A stretch of 64,000 bases of DNA from Bacteroidota bacterium (GCA_018828585.1 JAHJVW010000020.1:1-64000), one strand, 5' to 3'; shown: positions 46,406-54,765, numbered from the stretch's first letter. Made by a program: numbers and translations. Notes: generated by a model not told the origin, from the sequence alone.

Positions 46406-47461
46406 ATGCAGTCTAAAATCACTCAATATACTAGCGAAATCGAAACTTTTGAACCCAAATCGGCAGAAGAGTTAGAGACCTATCGCATCAAGTTTTTAGG
46501 AACAAAAGGAATTATCAAAGATTTGTTTGACGAATTTAAAGCGGTGTCTCCAGAAGAGAAACGCATTTTAGGTAAGGTGTTGAATCAGTTTAAGCAATTA
46601 GCTGAAGCTAAATTCAATGACAATAAAGACAAATTCATAGGCGAAAGTATAAGTAAAGAAGCTGGTGAAGATTTAACACTTCCGGGCGAAGGCTTTGAAA
46701 TTGGCGGTCGTCATCCACTTTCTTTGGTGAGAAAGGAAATCGTAGAAATTTTTAAACGCCTTGGTTTCGTTGTAGCTGAAGGTCCTGAAATTGAAGACGA
46801 TTGGCATAACTTCTCGGCTTTAAATTTCCCGGAGGAGCATCCAGCAAGAGATATGCAAGATACTTTTTTCGTGGCACCAATTCCTGGTGAAAATGTAGAT
46901 ACCGAGAAAAAAGGCGAATATGCCTTAAGAACGCATACTTCTTCTGTTCAGGTTCGTTTGATGGAAGCTGGGAAACCTCCTTTTAGAGCTTTAATGCCAG
47001 GCCGTGTCTATCGAAACGAAGCGATCTCAGCCAGAGCGCATTGTTTCTTTCACCAGGTGGAAGGTTTATATGTAGACGAAAATGTTTCATTTGCTGATTT
47101 AAAGCAGACCTTATATTATTTCGTTCAAGAGCTTTATGGCGAAGGAACAAAGGTTCGTTTCCGTCCCTCTTATTTTCCTTTTACTGAGCCATCTGCAGAA
47201 ATGGATATTTCATGTACGATTTGCGGTGGAAGTGGTTGCCAAATGTGTAAACAAAGTGGTTGGGTAGAAATTTTAGGTTGCGGAATGATTGATCCAAACG
47301 TATTGGATAATGTGAATATTGATTCTAAAAAATATACAGGTTTCGCTTTTGGAATGGGAATAGAAAGAATTACTAATCTGAAATATCAGATAAAAGATTT
47401 GCGTTTATTCTCTGAAAATGATGTGCGCTTTTTAAAGCAATTTCAAACTGAGGTCGTTTAA
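46406..47461 (+). CDS. pheS: Phenylalanine--tRNA ligase alpha subunit
   Basis: A 351-residue class II aminoacyl-tRNA synthetase subunit, taking ATG 46406 rather than the TTG at 46388. It has an N-terminal coiled-coil tRNA-binding region, the catalytic core starting GGRHPLSLVRKEI, motif 2 in YRNEAISARAHCFFHQVEG, and motif 3 in GFAFGMGIERI. A CTICGGSGCQMCKQSG insertion looks like a zinc knuckle. The beta subunit is not in this window. The next gene starts 1 nt after the stop, so pheS, the Rieske-like lipoprotein and TetR probably share a transcript. Confidence 0.96.
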   Translation: MQSKITQYTSEIETFEPKSAEELETYRIKFLGTKGIIKDLFDEFKAVSPEEKRILGKVLNQFKQLAEAKFNDNKDKFIGESISKEAGEDLTLPGEGFEIGGRHPLSLVRKEIVEIFKRLGFVVAEGPEIEDDWHNFSALNFPEEHPARDMQDTFFVAPIPGENVDTEKKGEYALRTHTSSVQVRLMEAGKPPFRALMPGRVYRNEAISARAHCFFHQVEGLYVDENVSFADLKQTLYYFVQELYGEGTKVRFRPSYFPFTEPSAEMDISCTICGGSGCQMCKQSGWVEILGCGMIDPNVLDNVNIDSKKYTGFAFGMGIERITNLKYQIKDLRLFSENDVRFLKQFQTEVV

Positions 47462-47462
47462 A

Positions 47463-47882
47463 ATGAGAAAATTATTTATAGGCTTATTCATCATTGCAAA
47501 TATAAGTTTGCTGTCTTGTACAAAAGAAGGCAATTATATTCCTGATGTTCCTGTAAATTTTAATGTCCCCATAAACGATCCTAGAGTTAGCAGGCTGCAA
47601 AGTCCGGGTGGCGCAGTAGCTATTGGTGGCTATGGCGTTTCTGGATTAATACTTTACCGCAAATCAGATGGAGAAATAGTAGCTTATGACCGCTGTAGTA
47701 GTGTAAACCCGCAAAGTAAATGTGCTGTTAATTTAGACGATCCTACAATTACCGCAACTGACCCATGCAGCGGCGCTATATTTTTATTGAATGATGGCTC
47801 ACCAGCCAAAGCACCAGCAACAAAACCATTAAGAAAGTATCTAGTGACTGTAACCAGTTCTCAAATCTCTGTAATCAATTAA
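47463..47882 (+). CDS. Rieske-fold lipoprotein lacking most cluster ligands
   Basis: A 139-residue lipoprotein (lipobox SLLSCTKEG). The pattern around residues 70-125, with an AYDRCSS segment, DPCSGAIFLLNDGSPAKAPA and PLRKYLVTV, matches the Rieske fold. In true Rieske proteins the motifs are CxH and C-P-C-H-G-S. Here the first His is Ser80, the CPCH block reads DPCS so both its first Cys and its His are gone, and only a possible disulfide pair (Cys87 and Cys102) persists. It should therefore not bind a 2Fe-2S cluster. Its position between pheS and a TetR gene gives no functional hint. Confidence 0.72.
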   Translation: MRKLFIGLFIIANISLLSCTKEGNYIPDVPVNFNVPINDPRVSRLQSPGGAVAIGGYGVSGLILYRKSDGEIVAYDRCSSVNPQSKCAVNLDDPTITATDPCSGAIFLLNDGSPAKAPATKPLRKYLVTVTSSQISVIN

Positions 47883-47883
47883 C

Positions 47884-48459
47884 ATGGAAGTAGATAAAAT
47901 CAAAGAAAGTATCAAGAAAGCAGCGCAGGATCTCTTCCGTAAATATGGTTATCATAAAACCAGCGTCAACGAGATTGCTAAAAAGGCAAAAATTGCAAAA
48001 GCAACTATCTATAAATACTTCGAAAGTAAAGAGCTGGTTTTACATGCTATTTTAATGGATTATTTAAAAGTGAGTTTAAATGAAGTCATCCATAAGGACA
48101 GTAAAAATATCAGCAAAGAAGAGCATTTGAAGACACTTATTTTAAAAGTGAGTAAGCTTTCTTATACCGTTTGTAATGAGTTTATTGGTTGGGATTTTAT
48201 TCGTGAATCTACCAACGCACAAGGATTCTTAAAAGACCTTTCTGATGAACTAGAAAATCTGCTTTATGCCGAGTTTATGAGTATTGAAGAATTAAATGAT
48301 GATGAAACTTACCCCGAAAGGTTAAGATTTTTAATCAAAGCCAGCAAAAGCATCATCTTCTCTTTCGCATTTACCTCAGTTTCTGATGCCGATGTGAGAA
48401 AGAATTTTGTTTCCTTCCAAAAAGAGATTTTACCTTATTTGGTGAAGGCGGCATTGTAA
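47884..48459 (+). CDS. TetR/AcrR family transcriptional regulator
   Basis: A 191-residue repressor-type protein. Residues 4-50 form the TetR HTH (AAQDLFRKYGYHKTSVNEIA then KKAKIAKATIYKYFESKELV). The C-terminal ligand domain is all-helical and unlike any specific named regulator I recognise. The gap to the upstream lipoprotein gene is 1 nt, so it is probably part of the pheS transcript. Its targets are not evident. Confidence 0.9.
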   Translation: MEVDKIKESIKKAAQDLFRKYGYHKTSVNEIAKKAKIAKATIYKYFESKELVLHAILMDYLKVSLNEVIHKDSKNISKEEHLKTLILKVSKLSYTVCNEFIGWDFIRESTNAQGFLKDLSDELENLLYAEFMSIEELNDDETYPERLRFLIKASKSIIFSFAFTSVSDADVRKNFVSFQKEILPYLVKAAL

Positions 48460-48493
48460 AAAATATGTGAATGATCATCATTTTTCTATTTTT

Positions 48494-48523
48494 TGTACAT
48501 ATATTTGTACATCAAAAAGTACA
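48494..48523 (+). promoter_or_regulatory. Phased TGTACA operator overlapping the toxin-antitoxin promoter
   Basis: TGTACA at 48494-48499, TGTACA at 48506-48511 and AGTACA at 48518-48523 are spaced exactly 12 bp start to start, ending 3 bp before the antitoxin ATG. A perfect TAnnTTTG box (TATATTTG, 48500-48507) is embedded between the first two sites. This is a self-evident autoregulatory operator for the YefM-YoeB-type complex. Confidence 0.8.
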
Positions 48524-48526
48524 AGT

Positions 48527-48781
48527 ATGTTAACTACAACCATATCAGACTTTAGGAAAGACATCAAAAGTTATTTTGATAAAGTTTCTAAAAACTTTGA
48601 AACGCTGATTATTAATCGTGGAAAGGACAATGGCGTTGTGATTATGTCATTAGATGAATACAACTCTCTTTTAGCTACCAACCATGAGTTAAGCTCCTTG
48701 AAAAACGAAAGAAGATTAGATGCTGCAATCGAAAAGATTAATAATAAAGTAACTTTCGAAAAAGATTTGATAGAACCATGA
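48527..48781 (+). CDS. yefM: Type II antitoxin, Phd/YefM family
   Basis: An 84-residue antitoxin, with the start at ATG 48527 chosen because the operator-promoter lies directly upstream. The N-terminal DNA-binding Phd/YefM fold is recognisable in TTTISDFRKDIKSYFDKV, ETLIINRGKDNGVVIMSLDE and YNSLLATNHELSS, followed by a charged C-terminal tail that would wrap the toxin. Its stop overlaps the toxin start (ATGA). It should repress its own operon together with the toxin. Confidence 0.92.
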   Translation: MLTTTISDFRKDIKSYFDKVSKNFETLIINRGKDNGVVIMSLDEYNSLLATNHELSSLKNERRLDAAIEKINNKVTFEKDLIEP

Positions 48782-49035
48782 GATTTATCTTTGTCGAAGA
48801 TTCTTGGGAAGACTACCTCTATTGGCAAAAATCAGATAAAAAGATTTTAGCTAAAATCAATGAATTATTAAAAGATATTTCTAGAACTCCTTTTTCTGGA
48901 ATAGGAAAACCAGAACCACTCAAACATAAATATAAAGGATATTGGTCAAGGAGAATAAATGATGAGCATCGTTTAATATACAAAATCCAAGATGATGAAA
49001 TTATCATTGCCAAATGCCGGTTTCATTACGATTGA
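48778..49035 (+). CDS. yoeB: YoeB-type mRNA interferase toxin
   Basis: An 85-residue ribosome-dependent endoribonuclease of the Txe/YoeB family. The residues known from Escherichia coli YoeB fall at identical positions: Glu46 (GKPEPLKH), Arg65 (DEHRLIYK), His83 and Tyr84 (RFHYD). WSRRINDEHRLIYKI is the family hallmark. Translation is coupled to the antitoxin by a 4-bp overlap. All catalytic residues are intact, so it should be active when freed. Confidence 0.95.
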   Translation: MRFIFVEDSWEDYLYWQKSDKKILAKINELLKDISRTPFSGIGKPEPLKHKYKGYWSRRINDEHRLIYKIQDDEIIIAKCRFHYD

Positions 49036-49101
49036 TCTTTTCTTTTTACAAATCTCAAACAACAAAATCTTCAATAATTTATTACTAGTGAGCTTATTAT
49101 T

Positions 49102-49109
49102 TAAATTTG
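49102..49109 (+). promoter_or_regulatory. -7 box (TAAATTTG) of cysE
   Basis: TAAATTTG followed by C matches TAnnTTTG and lies 9 bp before the ATG at 49119, so the mRNA leader would be very short. No clear -33 box is seen. Confidence 0.5.
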
Positions 49110-49118
49110 CTCACTGAA

Positions 49119-49934
49119 ATGAATAAGGAATTCATACAAACACTATATAAAAGGCAAAAAAGAGCACAAGCGCTACCGCCTAACCAAGCCATTGCAGATT
49201 GGGCTTTCCAATTAATAGGTTTACTTTTTCCAGAATTAGCAGATCGCATTTTTAATGATGAAGAAGAAATTGAAGCTGAATTTAAAAAACTACAGCAATC
49301 TTTAAATCATTTATTAGATGCGACACAAGCTTGTAACGATTGCAATAACGATATCATCGCTCAAAAATTTAGCGCTCAAATTATTTCACTTTACGAAACG
49401 TTAAAAACAGATATTATCGCTTTAAATAGCGGCGACCCAGCTGCCAATAACGAGTTTGAAGTAATTAGAACTTATCCTGGATTTTGGGCCATCGCATTTT
49501 ATAGGATTGCACATGAGCTTTTAAAACTAGAAACGCCTTTAATTCCAAGGATATTAACCGAATATGCCCATTCTAAAACCGGAATTGATATTCACCCAGG
49601 AGCAACAATAGGCGAATATTTATGTATAGACCATGGAACTGGGATAGTCATAGGCGAAACAGCAATCATCGGGAAAAACGTTAAGCTTTATCAGGGAGTT
49701 ACCTTAGGTGCATTAAGCGTGAGCAAAAATTTAGCGGGTACCAAAAGACATCCAACTGTGAAAGATGGCGTAGTCATTTATAGTAATGCTACCATCTTAG
49801 GAGGCGAAACCATCATTGGCGCCAACAGTGTAATTGGCGGTAACGTTTGGCTAACTAAAAGTGTTCCTGCAAATTCCACCGTATACCATACTCCATCCAT
49901 CCGAGTTATCGAAAATTCTAACTTTCCATCCTAA
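49119..49934 (+). CDS. cysE: Serine O-acetyltransferase
   Basis: A 271-residue enzyme forming O-acetylserine from serine and acetyl-CoA, the first step of cysteine synthesis. ATG 49119 is preferred over TTG 49107, which overlaps the promoter box. The helical N-terminal part is followed by the left-handed beta-helix of hexapeptide repeats: GIDIHPGATIGEYLCIDHGT, GIVIGETAIIGKNVKLYQGV and GETIIGANSVIGGNVWLTKS. The catalytic His is in CIDHGTG. The stop codon overlaps the cysM start (TAATG), so both enzymes are made together. Confidence 0.94.
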   Translation: MNKEFIQTLYKRQKRAQALPPNQAIADWAFQLIGLLFPELADRIFNDEEEIEAEFKKLQQSLNHLLDATQACNDCNNDIIAQKFSAQIISLYETLKTDIIALNSGDPAANNEFEVIRTYPGFWAIAFYRIAHELLKLETPLIPRILTEYAHSKTGIDIHPGATIGEYLCIDHGTGIVIGETAIIGKNVKLYQGVTLGALSVSKNLAGTKRHPTVKDGVVIYSNATILGGETIIGANSVIGGNVWLTKSVPANSTVYHTPSIRVIENSNFPS

Positions 49935-50806
49935 TGGCAACCATCATAGATTTAGTCGGAAATACCCCTCTTGCTGAAATTCAATTTTTAAATACCAATC
50001 CAAACGTGAAGGTTTACGCCAAACTGGAAGGCAATAATCCGGGTGGAAGTGTAAAAGACAGGGCTGCTTTAAATATGATTAAAAGCGCAGTAGAGCGTGG
50101 CGATATTAAAGCTGGGATGAAATTAATTGAAGCTACCAGCGGAAATACTGGAATTGCTTTAGCCATGATTGCCCGTTTATTTGAATTAGAAATTGAATTG
50201 ATTTTACCTGCAAATTCTACTAGAGAGCGCACACAAACCATGGAAGCTTTTGGCGCAAAAGTAATTTTGTTAGATGGTATTGAAAAATGTCGAGATTATG
50301 CCGATGAAAAAGGTACAAGCGACGAATATTTTCAATTAGACCAGTTTGCTAACACCGATAATTACTTAGCACATTATAAAACTACCGGACCAGAAGTTTG
50401 GAAAGATACTGATCAAAAAGTCACGCATTTTGTAAGTTCTATGGGGACCACAGGAACCATTATGGGAACTTCCATGTTTTTAAAAGAACAAAACCCAACC
50501 ATTCAAATTGTGGGTTGCCAACCTACGGAAGGATCTTCTATCCCAGGAATCCGTCGCTGGCCCAAAGCCTATTTACCAAAAATATTTGATGCATCTAAAG
50601 TAGATCGAGTGATAGATGTTTCTGAAGAAGATGCTACTATTATGGCAAGAAAACTAGCCAAAACTGAGGGGATTTTTGCTGGGGCGAGCAGTGGTGGCGC
50701 CTGTCATGCAGCTTTACAATTAGCCGCTGAATTAGAAATTGGCGTGATTGTGTTTATTGCTTGCGATAGAGGTGATCGGTATTTGAGTAGTGATTTATTT
50801 GGATAA
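49934..50806 (+). CDS. cysM: Cysteine synthase B (O-acetylserine sulfhydrylase)
   Basis: A 290-residue PLP enzyme turning O-acetylserine plus sulfide (or thiosulfate for CysM types) into cysteine. The PLP Lys lies in NNPGGSVKDRAALNM, the substrate loop in EATSGNTGIALAMIA, the phosphate-binding loop in SSMGTTGTIMGTS, and the C-terminal GIFAGASSGGACHAA is typical. The short length and sequence favour CysM over CysK. Overlap with cysE is one base. Confidence 0.94.
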   Translation: MATIIDLVGNTPLAEIQFLNTNPNVKVYAKLEGNNPGGSVKDRAALNMIKSAVERGDIKAGMKLIEATSGNTGIALAMIARLFELEIELILPANSTRERTQTMEAFGAKVILLDGIEKCRDYADEKGTSDEYFQLDQFANTDNYLAHYKTTGPEVWKDTDQKVTHFVSSMGTTGTIMGTSMFLKEQNPTIQIVGCQPTEGSSIPGIRRWPKAYLPKIFDASKVDRVIDVSEEDATIMARKLAKTEGIFAGASSGGACHAALQLAAELEIGVIVFIACDRGDRYLSSDLFG

Positions 50807-51202
50807 AATTCTATCTCAATAAAAATCAAATAAATTTCTTGTGTTAACAAATTATTATATTTTATACCGATTTGGTTTTTGGTTCAATTATTGTTATTTT
50901 AGCCTAAATGATAATAAAAAATCAAAATTTATGAGCCCAGAAATAAGAGATTTCTCTTTTATGATTGATGAGCAATTTGAACTAGTGGATCACAATAACC
51001 AAGGATTTTGGGGATATATACTCAGCTTTTTCAAATAAATTAAGCTTATCCTTAATCCAAGCAGTTTAATCCTAAACTGAATGGAACTTCTTTGCATTGA
51101 TTTTATTCTATCCATTATTATTTTTCCAGCCAATACAAATAACTTTAAACTTTTAACCCTCAACTTTAAAGGCTAAATTTGCAATCTTATTGATTTTACA
51201 TT
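50807..51202. other. Intergenic gap between cysM and rlmD
   Basis: This gap of almost 400 nt is A+T-rich. The only frame of note is 35 codons at 50931-51038 (MSPEIRDFSFMIDEQFELVD...), which has a clean ATG but no recognisable family; I do not annotate it as a gene. The rlmD promoter box lies near the right end. Confidence 0.5.
51174..51181 (+). promoter_or_regulatory. -7 box (TAAATTTG) of rlmD
   Basis: TAAATTTG followed by C fits TAnnTTTG and lies 21 bp before the TTG start at 51203. It supports that unusual start codon. Confidence 0.5.
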
Positions 51203-52600
51203 TTGAGAGAGCAAAAAATTTTAACAGCGTTAGACGTATTCGATATAGCCGAAGAAGGCAAAGGTGTGGCAAGAGCCGATGATTTAGTAATTTTTATAGA
51301 GAAAGCAATCCCAGGTGATGTAGTTGACGCAGCGGTTTATAAAAAGAAAAAGAAATTTGCAGAAGCAAGGATTGAAACCTTAATCACTCCTTCTGTAGAT
51401 AGAGTTGTTCCATTTTGTGAACATTTTGGTATTTGCGGCGGCTGTAAATGGCAACACATGGATTATGCCGCTCAACTGAAGTACAAAAATAAATCTGTAT
51501 TGGATGCGCTGCAAAGATTAGCAGGCTTAGAAACTTCACACGCTGAACCTATTTTGCCTTCTGCTCAGGATAAATATTACCGCAACAAATTAGAATATAC
51601 ATTTTCAAATAAACGCTGGCTAACAGATTTAGACGGAGAAATTACCGATGAGAAAGAAAGGCTAGCTTTGGGTTTTCATGTTCCATTGCGTTTTGATAAG
51701 ATTTTAGAAATCAATCATTGTTATTTACAAGCAGATCCATCAAACGATTTAAGAAATTCTATCTCGGCTTTTGCCAAAGAAAATGATATTTCATTTTACG
51801 ATCTAAGAGCGCATGAAGGCGCTTTAAGAAACTTGGTTATCCGTACTTCTTCTACTGGAGAATTAATGGTGATTGTGATTTTTGCTTATCCGGAAGAAGG
51901 TCAGGTAGCGTTGATGATGGAATTTGTGAAAGCAAAATTCTCACAAATCACTTCGCTTTTATACATCATCAATCAAAAGAAAAATGATACATTTTCTGAT
52001 CAGGAAGTTTTACTATACAGCGGTCGTGAATTCATTAATGAAGAAATGGAAGGCTTGAAATTCCGTATCGGACCCAAATCTTTTTATCAAACCAACTCAC
52101 TTCAAGCTTACGAATTATATAAAATCACGCGTGATTTCGCCGATTTAAAAGGTGATGAATTGGTGTACGATTTATATACCGGAACTGGAACTATTGCAAA
52201 CTTCATTGCAAAAAAAGCGAAGAAAGTTGTCGGTGTAGAATATGTGCCAGATGCCATTGAAGACGCAAAAATCAATTCAAAAGTCAATGGAATTGATAAT
52301 ACCGTTTTCTACGCTGGCGATATGAAAGATATTTTAAGTAACGATTTTATCAATCAAAATGGCAAACCTAATGTGGTGATTACCGACCCACCAAGAGCCG
52401 GAATGCACCCAGATGTAGTAGAGCGTTTGATGGAACTAGAAGCAGAAAAAATTGTTTATGTAAGTTGTAATGCAGCCACTCAAGCCCGCGATTTAATCCG
52501 TTTGAAAGAGAAGTACGAGTTGGTTCGCATTAAACCAGTTGATATGTTTCCACATACGCAACATGTAGAAAATGTGGTTTTATTAAAATTGAAGAAATGA
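51203..52600 (+). CDS. rlmD: 23S rRNA (uracil-C5)-methyltransferase RlmD/RumA-type
   Basis: A 465-residue SAM-dependent methyltransferase modifying 23S rRNA uridine (m5U1939 in Escherichia coli RlmD). It has an N-terminal TRAM domain, a 4Fe-4S motif in PFCEHFGICGGCKWQH, the SAM-binding VYDLYTGTGTIANFI, and the catalytic Cys in YVSCNAATQARDL. The start is TTG, because an in-frame TGA lies just upstream and the first ATG is far inside the conserved region. The TAnnTTTG box upstream agrees. The stop overlaps the following gene by 4 bp. Confidence 0.92.
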   Translation: MREQKILTALDVFDIAEEGKGVARADDLVIFIEKAIPGDVVDAAVYKKKKKFAEARIETLITPSVDRVVPFCEHFGICGGCKWQHMDYAAQLKYKNKSVLDALQRLAGLETSHAEPILPSAQDKYYRNKLEYTFSNKRWLTDLDGEITDEKERLALGFHVPLRFDKILEINHCYLQADPSNDLRNSISAFAKENDISFYDLRAHEGALRNLVIRTSSTGELMVIVIFAYPEEGQVALMMEFVKAKFSQITSLLYIINQKKNDTFSDQEVLLYSGREFINEEMEGLKFRIGPKSFYQTNSLQAYELYKITRDFADLKGDELVYDLYTGTGTIANFIAKKAKKVVGVEYVPDAIEDAKINSKVNGIDNTVFYAGDMKDILSNDFINQNGKPNVVITDPPRAGMHPDVVERLMELEAEKIVYVSCNAATQARDLIRLKEKYELVRIKPVDMFPHTQHVENVVLLKLKK

Positions 52601-52986
52601 ATCCTGAAGAATTATTAGGACAAAATGATGGGCAACAGGCACCACAAGAAAGTCCGCTTATTAGCTTAAAGAAGGATTTAGAGTTTTATAAAGACACTAT
52701 TAAGGAAGTAGCCGTAGAAATCATGGTCGAAGGATTGTCTGCCTATCCCATTTTCATTGCACATCAACACGAAATCGCTTTGGGAGAGCTCATCCTAGAC
52801 CATAAAGAGTTGGGTACGAACTGGACTATTCAAGCTTCAACACTTGAAGAATTTCAAGAAAAAGGAATTGTTCAATCCAACAAAAAAGATGCTTTTCTAC
52901 AGAGCTATAAACCAGCGGATGACTTTATGTGCGTTTTTGTAGTAGTTCCAGAAGGAGCGAATTTTGTGTATTTTCCATATAAATAA
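52597..52986 (+). CDS. Hypothetical protein coupled to rlmD
   Basis: A 129-residue cytoplasmic protein of unknown function, translationally coupled to rlmD (ATGA overlap). There is no signal peptide or TM segment. It contains alternating beta-strand-like blocks (AYPIFIAHQHEIALGELILD, NWTIQASTLEEFQEK, DFMCVFVVVPEGANFVYFPY), suggesting one small alpha/beta domain. No catalytic motif stands out. I do not recognise a named family. Confidence 0.75.
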   Translation: MNPEELLGQNDGQQAPQESPLISLKKDLEFYKDTIKEVAVEIMVEGLSAYPIFIAHQHEIALGELILDHKELGTNWTIQASTLEEFQEKGIVQSNKKDAFLQSYKPADDFMCVFVVVPEGANFVYFPYK

Positions 52987-52993
52987 AATGATT

Positions 52994-53071
52994 TGGACGT
53001 TCGGACAGGCTTTTCACTCATACTACTCAGGGCATTAATCACAGGCCGGTATACGCTACAATCCCTAACGC
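52994..53071. repeat. Probable interspersed repeat remnant
   Basis: The gap between the hypothetical gene and the acetyltransferase begins TGGACGTTCGGACAGGC and ends CTACAATCCCTAACGC. From memory, elements with these two ends recur between genes in many Bacteroidota genomes. No coding frame crosses it. Confidence 0.4.
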
Positions 53072-53077
53072 AAAACC

Positions 53078-53581
53078 ATGCATCTACAAACTGAAAGACT
53101 ACAATTAAGAGAATTCACCTTAAACGACTGTGACTTTTTAATTGCGCTCTTAAACTCCGAAGGTTGGCTTAAATTTATTGGAGAAAGAAACGTAAGAACA
53201 ATTGATCAAGCAAAAAAATATTTAAAAGATCGAATCATTAAAAGCTACAAAGATTTTGGTTTTGGTTTCTATTTGGTGGAGTTAAAAGACTCGAAAATCC
53301 CAATAGGCATGTGTGGTTTGGTGAAAAGAGATTTTTTAAAACATCTTGATTTAGGTTTTGCATTCCTATCTCAATACGAAGGTTATGGTTATGGTTTTGA
53401 AGCGTCTAAAGAGGTTATTCAATTTGCTGAAGAAGAACTGAGTCATAAAAAATTACTGGCTATAACTGATCCTGAGAATCAAAAGTCTATTGGACTACTT
53501 ATAAAGTTAAGTTTCAAGTTTGATCAACTCATCAATCCAGATAAAAAGGATTTGAACTTATATAGTTTAGAAACAATTTAG
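53078..53581 (+). CDS. GNAT family N-acetyltransferase (RimJ/RimL-like)
   Basis: A 167-residue acetyltransferase. The start LQTERLQLREFTLNDCDFL is typical of the RimJ/RimL-type group, followed by FGFGFYLVELKDSKIPIGMC, LDLGFAFLSQYEGYGYGFEA (acetyl-CoA-binding region) and a closing LAITDPENQKSIGLLIKLSF. The acceptor could be a protein N-terminus or a small molecule. It has its own gap on both sides. Confidence 0.88.
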   Translation: MHLQTERLQLREFTLNDCDFLIALLNSEGWLKFIGERNVRTIDQAKKYLKDRIIKSYKDFGFGFYLVELKDSKIPIGMCGLVKRDFLKHLDLGFAFLSQYEGYGYGFEASKEVIQFAEEELSHKKLLAITDPENQKSIGLLIKLSFKFDQLINPDKKDLNLYSLETI

Positions 53582-53733
53582 CTCGTAATTTCACTTGGTT
53601 TTAATCTTTAATCCAAATTAAGAAAATTATTATACGCAACTTTTAATTACATTTATTAGAATTTTATCTCTACTTTGAGGTTGACTAAAAAGGCTTCTTG
53701 GCAGTCAAAATTCATTAAAAAGCTAAAAACCGC

Positions 53734-54741
53734 ATGACTAAAACAACCACCATGAAGGACATTGATGAAGTGTTGGGTTTATCCACTTCAACGGTTTCCA
53801 GAGCATTAAGTGATAGTCATGAAATTAACATAGAGACTAAAAAACGTGTTTTAGCTTATGCAGAATCTGTCAATTTTCAACAAAATCCAATGGCTGTTTC
53901 TCTTAAAAAAGGGAAAAGCAATTCTATAGGACTCATTGTTTGTGATGTGGCAAATTACTTTTTCTCTCAAGTAATCGATGGTGTAGATTCTATCGCTTAT
54001 GATAATGGCTATCATTTGATCATCACTCAAAGTCATGATATTTACCAAAGGGAAATTGAAAATGTAAATCATTTAGCAAAAAGACACATCGACGGTCTAT
54101 TGGTGGCCGTTGCTTCATCTACTTTTAATTACGATCATTTTAGTCAATTGCATGATAAAGGAATTCCAATGGTTTTCTTTGACCGAGATAATCCCCTGGG
54201 AGATATCCCAAGCATGACGATACAAACCTATCAAAGTAGTTTTACTGCAACTGAGTATCTCATTAAAAAAGGAGCGAAAAAAGTTGCCTTTTTAGGTCAT
54301 GCCGAGCATCTCTCGACTACTCAAGAAAGACGAAAGGCTTATTTAGATGCTTTAGAAAAGTATGGCTTAAATGCCGATGCTTCTTTAATGAAATATTTCA
54401 ACTATGGTAATAGCACTTCTAAAGATTTAGAAGGTTTAATTACGAATTTATTTTCAGCCGATAATAAACCAGATGCAGTTTTTATAGCTAGCGATAGGCT
54501 GAGTAATGCTTGCCTTTTGTTTCTGAAGAAATTTCAGGAGAACAATAATATTATGCTGTCTGGATTTAACAATTCTGATATGGCCGAGCTATTTTCGCCC
54601 TCCTTCTCTTTTATTAGACAACCTGCTTTTGAGTTGGGCCAAAGTGCGACTAAAAAATTAATTAATTTGATTGCTCAAAAGACAAAATTTGACGAGGATA
54701 ATCTTCAAGATCTTGTCAGCACATTTCACCCCTATAAATAG
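53734..54741 (+). CDS. LacI family transcriptional regulator of uxuA
   Basis: A 335-residue repressor: HTH MKDIDEVLGLSTSTVSRALS followed by the hinge NFQQNPMAVSLKKGKSNSIG and a periplasmic-binding-protein-like effector domain (GLIVCDVANYFFSQVIDGVD, DGLLVAVASS, DAVFIASDRLSNACLLF, LSGFNNSDMAELFSPSF). The likely effector is a hexuronate or its catabolite, inferred from the adjacent mannonate dehydratase gene. The palindrome TTTGCGCAAA 15 nt after its stop is a candidate operator for that gene. Confidence 0.92.
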   Translation: MTKTTTMKDIDEVLGLSTSTVSRALSDSHEINIETKKRVLAYAESVNFQQNPMAVSLKKGKSNSIGLIVCDVANYFFSQVIDGVDSIAYDNGYHLIITQSHDIYQREIENVNHLAKRHIDGLLVAVASSTFNYDHFSQLHDKGIPMVFFDRDNPLGDIPSMTIQTYQSSFTATEYLIKKGAKKVAFLGHAEHLSTTQERRKAYLDALEKYGLNADASLMKYFNYGNSTSKDLEGLITNLFSADNKPDAVFIASDRLSNACLLFLKKFQENNNIMLSGFNNSDMAELFSPSFSFIRQPAFELGQSATKKLINLIAQKTKFDEDNLQDLVSTFHPYK

Positions 54742-54755
54742 CATTATTGATAACG

Positions 54756-54765
54756 TTTGCGCAAA
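54756..54765. promoter_or_regulatory. Palindromic LacI-type operator TTTGCGCAAA
   Basis: TTTGCGCAAA is a perfect 10-bp palindrome with the central CG step typical of LacI-family operators. It lies between the LacI gene (ends 54741) and uxuA (starts 54825), about 60 bp before the uxuA start codon. Confidence 0.7.

Noticed and set aside
50931-51038. 35-codon frame starting MSPEIRDFSFMID
   Set aside because: Clean ATG but no family, no promoter box near it and no operon context; too short to accept.
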